DNA of 64,000 nucleotides from M0108 sp044228795 (GCA_044228795.1 JBGAUE010000001.1:1-64000), one strand, 5' to 3'; positions 27,204-36,272 are shown, counted from the first letter of the stretch. Notes: generated by a model not told the origin, from the sequence alone. Translations and numbers: made by a program.

Positions 27204-28061
27204 TTACCCAAGCGCATGGAGCCTGGCCGCTTGCAAGGTGTTCTCCAGCAGGCTAGCGATCGTCATGGGCCCGACACCACCGGGTACCGGCGTTATCCAG
27301 GAGGCATGCTCGGCCACGGCCGCGAAATCCACGTCACCCACCAAGGCCCCGGCAGCGGTGCGATTGATGCCCACGTCGATGACAATGGCCCCCTCCTTGA
27401 CCCAGTCCCCTTGGACGAAGTTAGGGCGGCCAACGGCGGCCACCACCAAATCGGCGGTACTGATCTTACCTGGGAGATCCCGGGTGCGACTGTGGCAGAC
27501 GCTGATGGTGCATCTGGCCGCCAGTAACTCCAACGCCATGGGCCGGCCCACGATATTCGACTGTCCGATGATGATGGCATCCAGGCCCTCCAGCGGACGG
27601 CCGGTCCGCTCCAACAGCGTCATGACGCCCTTGGGAGTACAGGGGCGCAGCAGCGGCATGCGCAGGGCCAGGCGGCCAACGTTGTAAGGATGAAAGCCGT
27701 CCACGTCCTTGGTTGGCAGGATGCGTTCTAAGACCTGCTCCTCATCGATGTGGTCCGGTAAGGGCAGTTGGACCAGGATGCCGTCGATGGCCTCGCGGGC
27801 GTTCAGTGTATCGATCAGCGTTAACAGTTCCGTCTCGGGGGTTTCAGCGTCCAGGAGGTGCAACTCGGAATGGAAGCCAACCTCGGCGCAAGCCGCGCTT
27901 TTGTTGCGCACATAGACCCGGGAGGCGGGATTATCTCCCACCAGCACGACCGCCAGGCCTGGCCGGCGCCCTCCCGCCGCGAGCAGGGTATTAACCTGCT
28001 GTTTAATGCCGGCGCGTATGTCCGCCGCAATGGCCTTGCCGTCGAGAATCCGGGCGCTCAT
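27204..28061 (-). CDS. folD: Methylenetetrahydrofolate dehydrogenase/cyclohydrolase
   Basis: A 285-aa bifunctional enzyme interconverting methylene-, methenyl- and formyl-tetrahydrofolate in the cytoplasm. Seen are the catalytic Lys region SRVYVRNKSAACAE, the QLPLPDHI motif, GFHPYNVGRLAL, and the NADP-binding IIGQSNIVGRPMA followed by the family C-terminal signature TPVPGGVGPMTIASL. Full length. It lies upstream of, and opposite to, the tRNA cluster, and converges on cysS. Confidence 0.96.
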   Translation of the reverse strand: MSARILDGKAIAADIRAGIKQQVNTLLAAGGRRPGLAVVLVGDNPASRVYVRNKSAACAEVGFHSELHLLDAETPETELLTLIDTLNAREAIDGILVQLPLPDHIDEEQVLERILPTKDVDGFHPYNVGRLALRMPLLRPCTPKGVMTLLERTGRPLEGLDAIIIGQSNIVGRPMALELLAARCTISVCHSRTRDLPGKISTADLVVAAVGRPNFVQGDWVKEGAIVIDVGINRTAAGALVGDVDFAAVAEHASWITPVPGGVGPMTIASLLENTLQAARLHALG

Positions 28062-28229
28062 GGGTGTATTCCTGGTTTGAAACTAGTCTGGTTTAAGGGG
28101 GCAGGATCATAGTCACCTGGCCGGGCGATGCAACCGGAGTGGCCCACATTTGGCCAGGCCCACAGATTGACGCCATCAGGGTATCCGCGTATTATGCCGC
28201 CTCTTCGGTTTCCGGACCTAGTCCGAAAG

Positions 28230-28306
28230 CGGGGTATAGCGCAGCCTGGTAGCGCGCCTGCTTTGGGAGCAGGATGTCGGGGGTTCAAATCCCTCTACCC
28301 CGACCA
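28230..28306 (+). tRNA. tRNA-Pro (anticodon TGG)
   Basis: A cloverleaf with acceptor CGGGGTA/TACCCCG, D-arm AGCGCAGCCTGGTAGCGC, anticodon loop containing TGG (CTTTGGGAG), T-loop GTTCAAATC and encoded CCA at 28304-28306. First of four closely spaced tRNA genes. Confidence 0.96.
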
Positions 28307-28326
28307 TCTTCCCAAGCGATATGAAA

Positions 28327-28403
<77 letters not shown>

Positions 28404-28456
28404 AATAAGTACCCGAGTGGAGACGGATCTGGTCAGCTTGGAAGCAAGTTTACGCT

Positions 28457-28533
28457 GGTGGACGTAGCTCAGTTGGTAGAGCTCAGGATTGTGGCTCCTG
28501 CGGTCGTGGGTTCGATTCCCATCGTCCACCCCA
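28457..28533 (+). tRNA. tRNA-His (anticodon GTG)
   Basis: Acceptor GTGGACG/CGTCCAC with an extra G at -1 (28457) opposite C73, the identity mark of tRNA-His. D-arm TAGCTCAGTTGGTAGAGC, anticodon loop with GTG (ATTGTGGC), T-loop GTTCGATTC, encoded CCA at 28531-28533. Confidence 0.95.
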
Positions 28534-28558
28534 ATGTGCTAGCATAAATATCGATTTT

Positions 28559-28634
28559 GGGCCGTTAGCTCAGCTGGTAGAGCAGTGGACTCTTAATCCA
28601 TTGGTCGAAGGTTCGAATCCTTCACGGCCCACCA
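28559..28634 (+). tRNA. tRNA-Lys (anticodon CTT)
   Basis: Acceptor GGGCCGT/ACGGCCC, D-arm TAGCTCAGCTGGTAGAGC, anticodon loop CTCTTAA giving CTT, T-loop GTTCGAATC, encoded CCA at 28632-28634. Last of the tRNA group; a terminator follows. Confidence 0.94.
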
Positions 28635-28641
28635 TTTTCAA

Positions 28642-28671
28642 AGGCTTAGGACTAACAATCCTAGGCCTTTT
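28642..28671 (+). terminator. Rho-independent terminator of tRNA cluster
   Basis: AGGCTTAGGA pairs with TCCTAGGCCT (one G-T) around a 7-nt loop and is followed by TTTT. It lies 8 bp after tRNA-Lys and would end the Pro-Arg-His-Lys transcript. Confidence 0.85.
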
Positions 28672-28875
28672 GCGTTTTGGGTCCTTTCCGGGTTCTTTCA
28701 GCCGTAAGATTCGCCCCCTTACCTGTCGGACGTGCGGTTCCCAGAGGCGCGCTGAGGCTTTGATGCGCTACTGGCACGGATGGCAGAGGCGCCGAGCGCT
28801 ACCGTCCGAATCAAGGCTGAGTTCACAGCGTACGGAGGTGGCTGCCTTTCCATCCGGACTACGCCAAGGTGAAGC

Positions 28876-29304
28876 ATGAGTAGCTGTTGTTCATCATCTG
28901 GCTGCGACAGCGCGCAACCGCATAAGGGCCGTTGCCCTGTCAATGGCTTGGTCTATTCAGAGGTTACGGTGAGAACTATCGCTCACCATATCCAGGAGCC
29001 GTGGTCCTGGGTGCCCTCCGCCAAGCATTACTACTTCTGCGATGCCCCCGATTGTGATGTTGCGTATTTTGGCGACGACAATTCAGTGGTCCTCAAGACT
29101 CGGTTGCGCCATCGCGTCGGTGTTAAGGAGCGGGCTGAACAGGATTTGCTGTGCTATTGCTTTGGCGTCAGTCGCGCGGACTTTGAGCGCGATCCAGCCA
29201 CCAAGGAATTTGTAATCGCCCAAACTAAGATCGGTGCCTGTTCCTGTGAGACCAGCAACCCATCTGGACGATGCTGCCTGAAAGACTTTTCCACACCGTC
29301 GTAG
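28876..29304 (+). CDS. CopZ-type zinc/[2Fe-2S] protein
   Basis: A 142-aa soluble Cys-rich protein. Motifs in order: CCSSSGC at the N-terminus, YYFCDAPDCDVAYFG (about 54-68; the zinc motif of the CopZ N-terminal domain), then CYCFGVSRADFERD (about 94-107) and CSCETSNPSGRCCLKD near the C-terminus, the [2Fe-2S]-binding BFD-like pattern. In Archaeoglobus CopZ this domain is fused to a copper-binding domain and carries zinc and a 2Fe-2S cluster; here only the redox/zinc domain is present. Such stand-alone forms often accompany mercury, copper or heavy-metal genes, but no such neighbour is seen here. Confidence 0.75.
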   Translation: MSSCCSSSGCDSAQPHKGRCPVNGLVYSEVTVRTIAHHIQEPWSWVPSAKHYYFCDAPDCDVAYFGDDNSVVLKTRLRHRVGVKERAEQDLLCYCFGVSRADFERDPATKEFVIAQTKIGACSCETSNPSGRCCLKDFSTPS

Positions 29305-29821
29305 CTAAAGCCATTCCCCCCTCACCCCACCCCGGCAACTCCTCACAACGCGTCCTATAAGCCGACGACTGACCCCCGGCGCATCCGTTAGCGGCCAAGC
29401 CCTCTGCCAGATAGCGCAAGGTAGCGGGTGTTGACCCCATCCATCTCGCGTGACTACCCGCCCCTATAGCCCTGACGGACCTGGTTCCCTGCGCTCTGCC
29501 AAGACTCAGCCGCATCCAGGCCCGCCAACAACCTGTCAAGACCAGCACTCTGCATCCTCAGCCCGCCTAAGGTTGCTGCATTGATCACAGTTACGGCGTA
29601 AGATCCCTCTAAAGATTGGCCATGAGATCGCCTTCACCCTTGGGCCGGCCTCTCCTCATGCCAAGTCAGGACAAAAAGGCTGCATCAAGCGCGTGATCAT
29701 CCATTTCTAGCCTGCGCCGCCTGCACCCACCACCCCGCCCGAGGCGGATCCCGGGCCAGATCCAGGGGTCCGAAGAAGGTCATCTCAAGCGGATCGGCGA
29801 TAATCCCCTGAACAACAAGCC
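29305..29821. other. Intergenic stretch, no gene recognised
   Basis: A 517-bp stretch with no supported gene, RNA or clear hairpin terminator on either strand. It is C-rich on the plus strand. It precedes the type I restriction remnant and may be decayed DNA of the same locus. Confidence 0.45.
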
Positions 29822-30179
29822 ATGGCCCTGAAGGAATCCGAGCTCTACTCCTCCCTCTGGTCCAGTTGCGACGAACTGCGCGGCGGCATGGATGCCAGCC
29901 AGTAAAAGGACTATGTCCTGGTCCTGCTGTTCATCAAGTACGTCAGCGACAAGTACGCCGGCGTGCCCTACGCCCAGATCACCATCCCCGCTGGCGCGAG
30001 CTTCAAGAACCTAGTCGCGCTCAAGGGCAAGCCGGACATCGGCGACCAGATCAATAAGCGCATCGTCGCCCCCCTGGCCAATGCCAACAAGCTGTCCGAT
30101 ATGCCGGACTTCAACGACGACAGCCGCTTCAAACTGGACAAGTACCTGCTCAAGCTGGGCGAGAAGCGCAGGCTCAACC
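29822..30179 (+). pseudogene. Type I restriction methyltransferase HsdM, N-terminal remnant
   Basis: The ATG at 29822 encodes MALKESELYSSLWSSCDELRGGMDASQ, a strong match to the start of HsdM proteins. A TAA (29903-29905) replaces the expected Tyr codon, and the same frame then continues KDYVLVLLFIKYVSDKYAG and ITIPAGASFKNLVALKGKPDIGD, again HsdM-like. After DFNDDSRFKLDKYLLK the similarity ends, so the methyltransferase catalytic domain (NPPF motif) and the rest of about 400 residues are missing. It is fused by deletion to a YgjP-like remnant. Confidence 0.8.
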
Positions 30180-30189
30180 CTGTCCATCA

Positions 30190-30569
30190 GGCCTGGGTCT
30201 ACAGAGGACAGGAAGCAGGAAATTATCGCTGCCTGGTACCGTCAGCAAGTCAGAGCGGCCGCTATCCCCTTGATAGCCACCTGGGAGGCCAAACTCGGGG
30301 TGTGGGTCGGGCAGGTCCACGTCCAGCGTATGAAATCGCGTTGGGGCAGTTGCAACCCCGAGACGCACGCCATTCGCCTCAATTCAGAATTGGCGAAGAA
30401 ACCCGCCGCGTGCCTGGAATACATCTTGGCTCATGAACTGGGCCATCTGCTGGAGCGCCATCACAACAATCGTTTCAAAGCCTTGTTGGACGCCCACATG
30501 CCCCAGTAGTCCCAGTACCGGGAGCTGCTGAACAGCCTGCCGCTTGCGCATGAAGGGTGGGGGTACTGA
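30190..30569 (+). pseudogene. YgjP-like metallopeptidase (DUF45) remnant
   Basis: A C-terminal fragment of the YgjP/M48-like family: RMKSRWGSCNPETHAIRLNS followed by the zinc motif YILAHELGHLLERHH. The upstream part of the gene is absent and runs directly into the HsdM remnant in another frame. A TAG at 30507-30509 sits where a Trp codon is expected (the frame continues SQYRELLNSLPLAHE to a TGA at 30567-30569). Genes of this family often follow hsd loci, so both fragments are best read as the scar of a deleted type I restriction-modification system. Confidence 0.75.
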
Positions 30570-30580
30570 GATATTCAAGA

Positions 30581-30615
30581 CCCCAGGGAAACCCTTTAGA
30601 CAGGTTTCCCTGGGG
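30581..30615. terminator. Perfect 13-bp inverted repeat before pstS
   Basis: CCCCAGGGAAACC (30581-30593) and GGTTTCCCTGGGG (30603-30615) are perfect complements with a 9-nt loop. No T-run follows on the plus strand, so intrinsic termination is uncertain, but it could insulate pstS from upstream transcription. Confidence 0.5.
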
Positions 30616-30644
30616 CGGTCACGGTACTGTCACACCCTAGTCAT
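30616..30644 (+). promoter_or_regulatory. Pho box (three 11-bp phased repeats)
   Basis: Three 7-mers with 4-nt spacers are visible: CGGTCAC at 30616, CTGTCAC at 30627 and TAGTCAT at 30638. This is the 11-bp periodicity and CTGTCAT-like consensus of PhoB binding sites. It lies about 70 bp upstream of the pstS start, so the operon is probably induced by phosphate starvation through PhoB, which is not in the window. Confidence 0.75.
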
Positions 30645-30711
30645 CGCATCACAACCGTTTGGGAAGACAATAGCCCGAGTAGATTTTCCTACTGCTGAGT
30701 TGAGATTGATT

Positions 30712-31752
30712 ATGCGCAAGACCTTTGTGGCTGCCACTGTGGTTCTGACGGCCTCTTTTTCCATGCCGACCCTGGCGCGCGATGCCATTGCCATCGTCGG
30801 GTCATCCACTGTGTTCCCCTTCTCCACCGCCGTGGCCGAGACCTTCGGTCGCGCCGGCCAGTTCAAGACCCCCAAGGTCGAGTCCACCGGGACGGGTGGG
30901 GGCATGAAGCTGTTCTGCGCCGGCGTGGGCGTGGATAATCCGGACATGACCAACGCCTCCCGTCGCATTAAGGCCTCGGAGTTTGACAACTGTCAGGTGA
31001 ACGGCGTCAAGGAGATCGTCGAGGTTAAGGTCGGCTTCGACGGCATCGCCCTGGCCAATTCCAAGGCGACCCCGCAGCTCGATCTGAGCCTGAAGGACAT
31101 CTTCCTGGCCCTGGCCAAGACCGTGCCGGACCCCAAGACCGGCGAGCTGGTCGCGAACCCCTACCAGACCTGGCAAGAGGTCAACCCGAGCCTACCGGAC
31201 ACCAAGATCGAGGTGATGGGCCCACCACCCACCTCCGGCACCCGCGACGCCCTGGTCGAACTGGCCATGGAGGGTGGCTGCAAGGCCTTCCCCAGCATCG
31301 ACGCCCTCAAGAAGTCCGACGAGAAGACGCATAAGGCCGTCTGCCAGGGTATCCGCGAGGACGGCGCCTACATCGAGGCCGGCGAGAACGATAACCTCAT
31401 CGTGCAGAAGCTGGTCGCCAACCCCAAGGCGCTGGGCATCTTCGGTTACAGCTATCTGGAGCAGAATGCCAACAAGATCCAAGGCTCCAAGGTCGACGGC
31501 GTGGTTCCGACCTACGACAGCATTTCATCCGGCCAGTACCCGATCTCCCGCTCGCTCTTCTTCTACGTCAAGAAGGCCCATGTCGGCACCATCCCCGGTA
31601 TCCCCGAGTATGTGGCCGCCTTTACCGACGAGAAGGCGTGGGGTGATCGCGGCTACCTGGCCAAGAAGGGCCTGATCCCGCTGCCCAAGGCCGAGCGCGC
31701 CAAGGTTGCGGCTGAGGCCAAGGCCCTGACCCCCATGGCTAAGCCCGAATAG
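30712..31752 (+). CDS. pstS: Phosphate ABC transporter substrate-binding protein
   Basis: A 346-aa periplasmic protein with a signal peptide (RKTFVAATVVLTASFSMPTLA) chosen by the ATG at 30712. Phosphate-binding motifs are IVGSSTVFPF (about 26-35), ESTGTGGGMKLFC (about 56-68) and PPTSGTRDALVELA (about 165). It captures phosphate for the PstCAB importer encoded next. It belongs to the longer, alphaproteobacterial/marine-like PstS subgroup rather than the E. coli type. A Pho box precedes it, and a hairpin separates it from pstC, as expected for a highly expressed binding protein. Confidence 0.93.
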   Translation: MRKTFVAATVVLTASFSMPTLARDAIAIVGSSTVFPFSTAVAETFGRAGQFKTPKVESTGTGGGMKLFCAGVGVDNPDMTNASRRIKASEFDNCQVNGVKEIVEVKVGFDGIALANSKATPQLDLSLKDIFLALAKTVPDPKTGELVANPYQTWQEVNPSLPDTKIEVMGPPPTSGTRDALVELAMEGGCKAFPSIDALKKSDEKTHKAVCQGIREDGAYIEAGENDNLIVQKLVANPKALGIFGYSYLEQNANKIQGSKVDGVVPTYDSISSGQYPISRSLFFYVKKAHVGTIPGIPEYVAAFTDEKAWGDRGYLAKKGLIPLPKAERAKVAAEAKALTPMAKPE

Positions 31753-31789
31753 CCGATTGCGGCTGGCTAGAGACTGGTTCTCTACCCGC

Positions 31790-31815
31790 GCCGGCGGCCC
31801 CTGGGGGTCGCCGGC
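31790..31815 (+). terminator. Hairpin between pstS and pstC (attenuator)
   Basis: GCCGGCG (31790-31796) pairs with CGCCGGC (31809-31815), with inner CCCC/GGGG pairing. There is no T-run. Such structures after binding-protein genes stabilise the upstream message or reduce read-through into permease genes. Confidence 0.55.
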
Positions 31816-31841
31816 AATCGATGTTCTAACGGGACCCCATT

Positions 31842-33233
31842 ATGCCAATCTGGATACCCCTACTCGCCCTGCTCGGGGCCCTGGCCCTGGCCTATCGGCT
31901 CGGGCGTAAACAGGCGGTGGCCGCGGTCGGCGGCCCGACCCGCATCAACAAGCTGCACTCGTTGCCCGGCTACTATGGCCTCTACACGGCCCTGTGGGCG
32001 GGCATCCCGGCCATCCTGATCCTCGCCCTCTGGTCCGGGTTTCAGGACCATGCCATAGTCTCCCTGGTCAAGGCCGAGCTGCCGGCCAGCCTGACCGAGG
32101 GGTTATCCGAGGGCCGGCTCGGGCTCCTGGTCAACGACGTCAAGAACCTGGCCACCGGCAATATCGTCAGCTCCGATCCGTCCCCGGAGATACAGGCCGC
32201 TGCCGCCCACTATGCCCACCTGCAACGAATTGCGGGGTTCGCCCTCTGGGGCCTGGTCTTCGCCCTGGCGGGGGGCGGCATGGCCCTGGCCCTTAAGCGC
32301 ATCGGTCCACAGCTCCGGGCTCGCAATGGGGTGGAGGGGACCCTGATGGTGGTGCTGGTCGTCTTTTCCTCCCTGGCCATCCTGACCACCCTGGGCATCG
32401 TCCTGTCGGTGTTCTTCGAGTCCCTGCGCTTCTTTCAGCAAGTGCCCTGGACGGAGTTCTTTTTCGGCACCGAGTGGAGCCCCCAGATGGCCCTGCGCGC
32501 CGATCAGGTGGGCTCGACCGGTGCCTTCGGGGCCGTGCCTCTGTTCGCCGGGACCCTGCTCATTTCGCTCATCGCCATGCTGGTGGCGGTGCCCATCGGC
32601 CTGATGTCCGCCATCTATCTGTCCGAGTACGCCCCGCGCACCCTGCGCGCCTGGGCCAAGCCACTGCTGGAGATCCTGGCCGGTATCCCGACGGTCGTTT
32701 ATGGATTTTTCGCCGCTCTGACTGTTGCCCCGGCCATCCGCGGCTGGGGCGAGGCCCTGGGCCTGACGGTGGCCTCCGAGAGTGCCCTGGCCGCCGGGCT
32801 AGTGATGGGGATCATGATCATACCCTTCGTCTCGTCCCTTTCCGACGACGTCATCAACGCCGTGCCCCAGGCTATGCGCGACGGCTCCTATGCCCTGGGC
32901 GCCACCCAGTCCGAGACGGTCAAGCGGGTGATCCTGCCCGCCGCCCTGCCGGGGATCGTCGGCGGTATCCTGCTCGCCGTCTCGCGGGCCATCGGCGAGA
33001 CCATGATCGTGGTCATGGCCGCCGGTATGTCCGCCCGCCTGACGGCCAACCCCCTGGATGCCGTGACCACGGTGACGGTACAGATCGTCACCCTGCTGAC
33101 CGGCGACCAGGAGTTTGATAGCCCCAAGACCCTGGCCGCCTTCGCCCTGGGTCTGACCCTGTTCGCGGTGACCCTGGTCCTCAACGTCATCGCCCTGCAG
33201 ATCGTACGCAAGTACCGGGAGCAGTATGAGTAG
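31842..33233 (+). CDS. pstC: Phosphate ABC transporter permease PstC
   Basis: A 463-aa inner-membrane permease, longer than the E. coli protein (about 320 aa) because of extra N-terminal helices and a periplasmic segment (residues 1-150). The core has the family pattern: VPIGLMSAIYLSEYAP, LEILAGIPTVVYGFFAAL, and the EAA-type loop DGSYALGATQSETVKRVILPAALPG that contacts PstB. It overlaps pstA by 8 nt. Confidence 0.93.
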   Translation: MPIWIPLLALLGALALAYRLGRKQAVAAVGGPTRINKLHSLPGYYGLYTALWAGIPAILILALWSGFQDHAIVSLVKAELPASLTEGLSEGRLGLLVNDVKNLATGNIVSSDPSPEIQAAAAHYAHLQRIAGFALWGLVFALAGGGMALALKRIGPQLRARNGVEGTLMVVLVVFSSLAILTTLGIVLSVFFESLRFFQQVPWTEFFFGTEWSPQMALRADQVGSTGAFGAVPLFAGTLLISLIAMLVAVPIGLMSAIYLSEYAPRTLRAWAKPLLEILAGIPTVVYGFFAALTVAPAIRGWGEALGLTVASESALAAGLVMGIMIIPFVSSLSDDVINAVPQAMRDGSYALGATQSETVKRVILPAALPGIVGGILLAVSRAIGETMIVVMAAGMSARLTANPLDAVTTVTVQIVTLLTGDQEFDSPKTLAAFALGLTLFAVTLVLNVIALQIVRKYREQYE

Positions 33234-34551
33234 TCCAGCCGTTCCAACCCCGGACCCGACCCGCGCCGGCACCGATCGCCGGGTCATCGATCACGTCAAC
33301 GCCAGCCTCAAGCGGCGCTATGCGGCAGAGCGGCGCTTCCGGGCCCTGGGCATGGCCGCCGTGGCCCTCGGCCTATTGTTCGTGGCGGTGCTCTTCCTGG
33401 ACATCATTGCCAAGGGCTACACCGCTTTTGAGCAGACCTATATCGAGCTCCCCATCGCCTTCGACCCCGAGGTCATAGACCCGGACGGCAGCCGCGACCC
33501 GCGGACCCTGGCCGATGCTGACTACCTGGCCCTGATCGACAACGCCCTCCTGGCCCGGTTTCCGGAGGTCACCGAGCGTAGCGACCAGTTCGCCCTGTCC
33601 GCCATCGTCAGCGTCGGGGCCCCTTACCAGTTACAGCGGATGGTGCTGGCCGACCCTGGACTGATCGGCACGACCCAGGAGGTCTGGCTCCTGGCCGACG
33701 ATCTGGTGGATATGATGGCCAAGGGGCGGGTCGATCGCCTCCTGCCGGAGGACCATCGGCAGCTAGACGACCGCACCCTGGGTTGGCTGGATGCCCTGGC
33801 CGCCAAGGGGCAGCTCGAAAAGCGCTTCAACACCGGCTTCTTCACCAACGGCGACTCCCGGGAGCCAGAACTGGCCGGCATCGGCGGGGCCCTGGCGGGG
33901 AGCTTCTACACCCTGGCCCTGACCCTGTTGTTTTCCTTCCCCATCGGCGTGGGTGCGGCCCTCTATCTGGAGGAGTTCGCCCCGAAGAACTCCTGGACCG
34001 ATCTCATCGAGGTCAATATCAACAATCTGGCGGCGGTGCCCTCCATCGTCTTCGGCTTGCTGGGGCTGGCGGTCTTTATCGGCGTGTTCGGCGTGCCGCG
34101 GTCCACCCCCTTGATCGGCGCCCTGGTCATGTCCCTGATGACCCTGCCGACCATCATCATCGCCAGCCGCGCGGCCCTGATCTCGGTGCCGCCGTCGATT
34201 CGCGAGGCGGCCTTGGGGGTCGGCGCCTCGCCGCTGCAGGCTCAGTTCCACCATGTCTTGCCCCTGGCCCTGCCGGGGATGCTCACCGGGGCCATTCTCG
34301 GTATGGCCCGCGCCCTGGGTGAGACGGCCCCCTTGCTCATGATCGGCATGATCGCCTTCATCGTGGACATTCCGCATGGCTTCACTGACCCCGCTACGGT
34401 GCTGCCGGTGCAAATCTATTTGTGGGCGGACAGCCCCGAGCTTGCCTTCGTCGAACGCACCTCGGCGGCCATCCTGGTGCTGCTGGGTTTCCTGATGCTG
34501 ATGAATCTGACAGCTGTCTTGTTGCGTCGCCGCTTCGAGCGGCGCTGGTAG
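33226..34551 (+). CDS. pstA: Phosphate ABC transporter permease PstA
   Basis: A 441-aa inner-membrane permease with an extended N-terminal region (DUF3333-like; one membrane helix at about 45-65 and a periplasmic domain to about 215). The transport core follows: FPIGVGAALYLEEFAP, NNLAAVPSIVFGLLGLAVF, and the EAA loop REAALGVGASPLQAQFHHVLPLALPG. Partner of PstC in the membrane channel. The long form fits the PstS subgroup seen here. Confidence 0.93.
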   Translation: MSSPAVPTPDPTRAGTDRRVIDHVNASLKRRYAAERRFRALGMAAVALGLLFVAVLFLDIIAKGYTAFEQTYIELPIAFDPEVIDPDGSRDPRTLADADYLALIDNALLARFPEVTERSDQFALSAIVSVGAPYQLQRMVLADPGLIGTTQEVWLLADDLVDMMAKGRVDRLLPEDHRQLDDRTLGWLDALAAKGQLEKRFNTGFFTNGDSREPELAGIGGALAGSFYTLALTLLFSFPIGVGAALYLEEFAPKNSWTDLIEVNINNLAAVPSIVFGLLGLAVFIGVFGVPRSTPLIGALVMSLMTLPTIIIASRAALISVPPSIREAALGVGASPLQAQFHHVLPLALPGMLTGAILGMARALGETAPLLMIGMIAFIVDIPHGFTDPATVLPVQIYLWADSPELAFVERTSAAILVLLGFLMLMNLTAVLLRRRFERRW

Positions 34552-34636
34552 ACGGACGCCCATGAACTTATCAACCCGTCTGTCGTCGTCCGCACCAAAT
34601 TATGGCGGAGCCACCGAACCCCCGACGAGGAAACCC

Positions 34637-35500
34637 ATGAACACACCTGCCGAGGCCCTGACGGGCAATACTGGCGCCATGTCTGCCGCCGACCTGTCCA
34701 GCCAAACCGAGCTGGGCGGGACCGTCGGCACCGTGACGGTCGAAAACCCGCGCATCCGTTGCACCCAGGTCGATGTCTTTTACGGCGACAAGCAGGCCAT
34801 CAAGAAGGTGAGCCTGGACATCGGCAACAACGAGGTGATCGCCATGATCGGCCCCTCGGGGTGCGGTAAGTCCACCTTTCTGCGCTGCCTCAACCGCATG
34901 AACGATACCATCCCGTCGGCCCGGGTGACCGGCTCTATCCTGCTGGACGGGCACGAAATCCTGGATAAGGGCATCGACGTGGTGCCGTTAAGGGCCCAGG
35001 TCGGCATGGTCTTCCAGAAGCCGAATCCCTTTCCAAAGTCCATCTACGAAAACGTCGCCTACGGGCCGCGTATCCACGGTATCACCAACTCCAAGGCCGA
35101 GTTGGACGAACTGGTGGAGTCGAGTCTGATCAAGGCGGGGCTTTGGAGGGAAGTCAAGGATCGTCTCAGCGAGCCCGGGACCGGGCTGTCGGGTGGCCAG
35201 CAGCAACGCCTTTGCATCGCCCGTACCATCGCCGTCTCCCCGGAGGTCATCCTTATGGACGAGCCCTGTTCAGCCCTGGACCCCATCGCCACTGCCGTCA
35301 TCGAGGAGCTGATCGACGAGCTACGCCAACACTACGCCATCGCCATTGTCACCCACTCGATGCAGCAAGCGGCCCGCGTCTCCCAGCGTACCGCCTATTT
35401 CCATCTGGGCGATCTGGTGGAGGTCGGCGAGACCAATCAGATCTTCACCCACCCCAGGCACAAGCTGACGGAAGATTACATCACTGGGCGCTTTGGCTGA
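34637..35500 (+). CDS. pstB: Phosphate ABC transporter ATPase
   Basis: A 287-aa ATPase. I use the ATG at 34637, preceded by GAGGAAA; an in-frame ATG at 34562 has no good site. Motifs: Walker A GPSGCGKS (about 74), Q-loop FQKPNPFPKS (about 120), signature LSGGQQQR (about 190), Walker B VILMDEPCSALDP (about 210) and the switch His in IVTHSM. It energises PstCA. Full length with a 25-residue extra N-terminus. Confidence 0.95.
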   Translation: MNTPAEALTGNTGAMSAADLSSQTELGGTVGTVTVENPRIRCTQVDVFYGDKQAIKKVSLDIGNNEVIAMIGPSGCGKSTFLRCLNRMNDTIPSARVTGSILLDGHEILDKGIDVVPLRAQVGMVFQKPNPFPKSIYENVAYGPRIHGITNSKAELDELVESSLIKAGLWREVKDRLSEPGTGLSGGQQQRLCIARTIAVSPEVILMDEPCSALDPIATAVIEELIDELRQHYAIAIVTHSMQQAARVSQRTAYFHLGDLVEVGETNQIFTHPRHKLTEDYITGRFG

Positions 35501-35543
35501 TCCGTATCCACACCCCACTTAGACCCGCCTAAGGAGCAACCCC

Positions 35544-36272
35544 ATGAGTATCGAGCCCACCCAGGGCCACACCGTCAAGGCCTACGATACGGAACTCGCC
35601 CAACTGCGCGGCCTGGTCCTCGAAATGGGCGGGCGGGTGATCGAGCAGGTCCGGGACGCCGTGACCGCAACCACGGAAGGGGATCCAGAGCCGGCCCGTG
35701 CGGTCATCGAACGCGAACGCAAGATCGACTATTTAGAGCTCGACGTGGACGAGAACGTCCTCAACATCATGGCGCGGCGCCATCCCGCCGGGGTGGATCT
35801 GCGTCTGGTACTGGCCCTATCGAAGGTGGTGGGCAATCTGGAGCGTGCCGGGGACAAGGCCGAAGAGATTGCCGAGTGCGCCCTGCGTATCCACAGCCGT
35901 GATAACTGCACGGATTCAGGCATCTACCACCACGTTGCGCGGCTCGGCAAGACGGCCTCTCGCATGATGGAACGTGCCCTCGACGCCCTGCGGGGCACGG
36001 ATGTGGAACTGGCCCTAGACGTCTTTGCCGACGACCGCGACCTGTTCGACGAGACCGCCGCGGCCGTACGCCATTTGATGTCCTTTGTCGTGGAGGATCC
36101 CTCTCTCCTGTCACAGGCCATCGATCTGATTTTCGCCGTCAAGGCCCTGGAGCGCATCGGTAACCACGCCGGCAACATCGCCGAACAGGTCATTTTTGTT
36201 GCCAAGGGGCGCGATGTACGTTACCAGAGCCGCGAAAACGTCATCGCAGCCCTACGCCAGCGCGAAGTTTAG
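35544..36272 (+). CDS. phoU: Phosphate signalling/transport regulator PhoU
   Basis: A 242-aa soluble all-helical protein with the two PhoU repeats, each with the metal-binding E/DxxxD motif (ERERKIDYLELDVDEN about 53-68; DRDLFDETAAAVRH about 155-168), plus VVGNLERAGDKAEEIAE and ALERIGNHAGNIAEQ. It links Pst transport state to PhoR signalling. Last gene of the operon, 43 bp after pstB, preceded by AAGGAG. Confidence 0.94.
   Translation: MSIEPTQGHTVKAYDTELAQLRGLVLEMGGRVIEQVRDAVTATTEGDPEPARAVIERERKIDYLELDVDENVLNIMARRHPAGVDLRLVLALSKVVGNLERAGDKAEEIAECALRIHSRDNCTDSGIYHHVARLGKTASRMMERALDALRGTDVELALDVFADDRDLFDETAAAVRHLMSFVVEDPSLLSQAIDLIFAVKALERIGNHAGNIAEQVIFVAKGRDVRYQSRENVIAALRQREV

Noticed and set aside
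28700..28875. Possible group II intron domain V-like sequence after the tRNA cluster
   Set aside because: Only a few bases resemble the GCCGTA/TGCGGTTC ends; the stem does not form and no intron-encoded protein is present.
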